Below, piece by piece: positions 58,556-60,026 of a stretch of DNA of 60,026 nucleotides; positions within the stretch are counted from its first letter, which is position 1, and every line of letters begins with the position of its first letter. The stretch comes from an uncultured Clostridia bacterium (GTDB lineage Bacteria > Bacillota > Clostridia > Christensenellales > Aristaeellaceae): the NCBI GenBank assembly GCA_946408995.1, contig CAMJUL010000012.1, positions 1 to 60,026 of the forward strand. Reading direction: 5' to 3'. A program made the position numbers and the translations under genes. Below the pieces are notes generated by a model. The model did no database searches. It had not been told where the DNA came from and saw nothing but the letters and a program-made list of their open reading frames with translations.

Positions 58556-59970
58556 TGGCGCTCTGGACGCCGCAGCCGCGGCAGCGGGCATTCATGGAGC
58601 GGCCGGAGTGGGAGGCGTTCTACGGCGGGGCAGCCGGCGGTGGAAAGAGCGACGTGCTGGTGGTGGAGGCGCTGCGGCAGATCGAAGTGCCCTGGTACAA
58701 GGGGATCATCTTCCGCAAGACCTACCGGCAGCTGGGCGAGCTGTTGGACAAGGCGGACCGGTATTACCGGCGGGCGGTTCCTGGGGCGCGGTACAACGGG
58801 CAGCAGAGCTGCTGGAAGTTTCCCAGCGGGGCGAAGATCTATTTTGCCGGGATGCAGTACACCAAGGACCGGGAGAAGTGGCAGGGCTGGCAGTTTGATT
58901 ACATCGCGTTCGACGAGCTGACGCACTTTCTGTTTGACGAGTACAGCTACATGTTCTCGCGGAACCGTGCCAGCGGGCCGGACACCCGGGTGTACATCCG
59001 GGCGACGGGGAACCCGGGCGGGATCGGGCACGGATGGGTCAAGAACCGGTTCATCACGGTGGCGCCGCCGATGACGCCGGTGAAGAAGCGGATCCAGTGG
59101 ACGGACACCCAGGGCGAGGAGCACACGGATTGGCGGTATCGGATCTTTGTGCCGGCGAAGCTGAGCGACAACGCAGCGCTGGAGAAGAACGACCCGAATT
59201 ACCGTCTGAACCTGGCAATGCTTCCGCAGAAGGAGCGGGAGGCGCTGCTGGAGGGGAACTGGGACAGCTTTTCGGGCCAGGTATTCACCGAGTGGCGGAA
59301 CGACCCGGACCATTACCAGGACCACAAGCACACGCACGTGATTGAGCCGTTCCTGACGCCGAAGCATTGGCGGGTGCTGATGGGCTACGACTGGGGCTAT
59401 TCCAAGCCGTTCGCCTGCGGGTGGTACGCGGTGGACGAGCAGGGGAAGATGTACATGATCCGGGAGCTGTACGGGTGCACCGGGGATCCGGACGTGGGCG
59501 TGCAGTGGGACGTGGCGAAGACGGCGGCGAAGATCCGGGAGATCGAGGCGGAGGACCCGAACCTGAAGGGGCGGACGATCGAGCGGATCGCGGACCCGGC
59601 CATCTTCCAGAAGAACAGCGAGGGAAGCGTTGCGGAGCTGTTCGAAAGGAACCACGTGTACTTTACCCGGGGAGAGCACGAGCGGATCGCGGGAAAGATG
59701 CAGGCGCACTACCGGCTGCAGTTTGACGGGATCGGGGAACCGATGTTCCAGGTGTTCAGCACGTGCACGAACTTTATCCGGACCATTCCGACGCTGGTGT
59801 ACAGCGAGACGGACGTGGAGGACGTGGACACCCGGCAGGAGGACCACCTGTACGACCAATGGCGGTATGTGTGCATGAAGCGGAGGATCAGTCCGAAGGT
59901 ACGCGAGGAGAAGCCGAGACCGAAGGCCGACCCGTTGAACCAGTTCGTGCCGAAGATGTACGGGTATTGA
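58555..59970 (+). CDS. terL: Phage terminase large subunit
   Basis: A 471-residue DNA-packaging motor and nuclease. The ATPase domain has Walker A GGAAGGGKSD (about 22-31), FRKTYRQLGEL, Walker B YIAFDELTHF and the coupling segment RATGNPGG. The nuclease domain (about 265-450) begins with MGYDWGYSKPFAC, with its metal-binding Asp. It cuts concatemeric phage DNA and drives it into the prohead. Codon use is unusually rich in G at third positions compared with the left neighbours. The ATG overlaps the previous stop (TGATG form). The portal gene is expected just beyond the window. Confidence 0.93.
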   Translation: MALWTPQPRQRAFMERPEWEAFYGGAAGGGKSDVLVVEALRQIEVPWYKGIIFRKTYRQLGELLDKADRYYRRAVPGARYNGQQSCWKFPSGAKIYFAGMQYTKDREKWQGWQFDYIAFDELTHFLFDEYSYMFSRNRASGPDTRVYIRATGNPGGIGHGWVKNRFITVAPPMTPVKKRIQWTDTQGEEHTDWRYRIFVPAKLSDNAALEKNDPNYRLNLAMLPQKEREALLEGNWDSFSGQVFTEWRNDPDHYQDHKHTHVIEPFLTPKHWRVLMGYDWGYSKPFACGWYAVDEQGKMYMIRELYGCTGDPDVGVQWDVAKTAAKIREIEAEDPNLKGRTIERIADPAIFQKNSEGSVAELFERNHVYFTRGEHERIAGKMQAHYRLQFDGIGEPMFQVFSTCTNFIRTIPTLVYSETDVEDVDTRQEDHLYDQWRYVCMKRRISPKVREEKPRPKADPLNQFVPKMYGY

Positions 59971-60026
59971 CGAGGGGTTAGATAATATGAAGTGACCTCG
60001 CATTTGCAGCAACGTGGATTTACCCG

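Noticed and set aside
57253-60026. Complete prophage with attachment site
   Set aside because: Only three genes are visible, no integrase or tRNA target is present, and the window ends after the terminase.

Overview
This 60 kb window looks like part of a chromosome of a GC-rich anaerobic Bacillota, probably a gut or rumen Clostridia lineage. The reasons are Firmicutes-style promoters (TTGACA-17-TATNNT), strong AGGAGG ribosome binding sites, a Tn4451-type mobilizable transposon, Firmicutes-type sugar ABC transporters and many plant polysaccharide enzymes. I cannot name the species. No rRNA, tRNA or CRISPR array was recognised.

Layout. 0-7.6 kb: a DtxR-like regulator, a DUF45 metalloprotease, a radical SAM protein, an OmpR/histidine kinase pair, a secreted beta-helix (Cthe_2159-like) protein with 11-bp direct repeats upstream, and an XRE regulator. 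7.7-18.8 kb: a pectin/hemicellulose block whose enzymes all lack signal peptides: a GH106-like hydrolase, a NodB-type deacetylase, an oligogalacturonate lyase (PL22), a PcRGLX/YetA-like exo-rhamnogalacturonan lyase (PL26), a CE12 acetylesterase and a GH10 xylanase, followed by a U32 peptidase. A possible structured RNA lies at about 10.19-10.53 kb. 18.9-28.7 kb: a complete-looking Tn4451-type element of lower GC with 10-bp inverted ends, tnpX, tnpW, a MobA relaxase with a candidate oriT, tnpV, and a cargo of ABC transporter, small membrane protein and XRE regulator. Two of its genes are split by an in-frame TAG. The element sits inside an inverted repeat that was probably the terminator of the DUF368 operon.

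28.8-31.6 kb: DUF368 and COG2426 membrane proteins and a PPi-type phosphofructokinase. 31.6-33.4 kb and 53.6-55.5 kb: two copies of an unusual composite repeat with the same order of modules (A, short B, A, then five or six tandem B units). Each begins directly after the stop codon of a plus-strand gene. Module A is a chain of perfect hairpins. Module B (about 184-199 bp) carries two DnaA-box-like sequences 68-69 bp apart. This is the most unusual feature of the window.

33.4-38.4 kb: an NAD salvage operon (nrtR, pncA, nadE, nadD, pncB) behind a strong promoter overlapped by a palindromic operator, then a TetR regulator. 38.4-49.8 kb: two small exported proteins (one with a double-glycine leader), a GH53 galactanase, a GH13 amylase lipoprotein, a membrane protein, and a maltodextrin-type ABC importer (binding protein, two permeases, MsmX-like ATPase). 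The binding protein has a C-terminal domain of different base composition. 49.9-53.6 kb: a heterodimeric ABC exporter. 55.8-57.2 kb: a MATE exporter. 57.5-60 kb: the start of a phage morphogenesis region with a large terminase, cut by the window end.

As a whole, the locus links plant-polymer breakdown (galactan, pectin/rhamnogalacturonan, xylan, starch) to oligosaccharide import, cytosolic depolymerisation and PPi-glycolysis, with mobile DNA and repeats interspersed.
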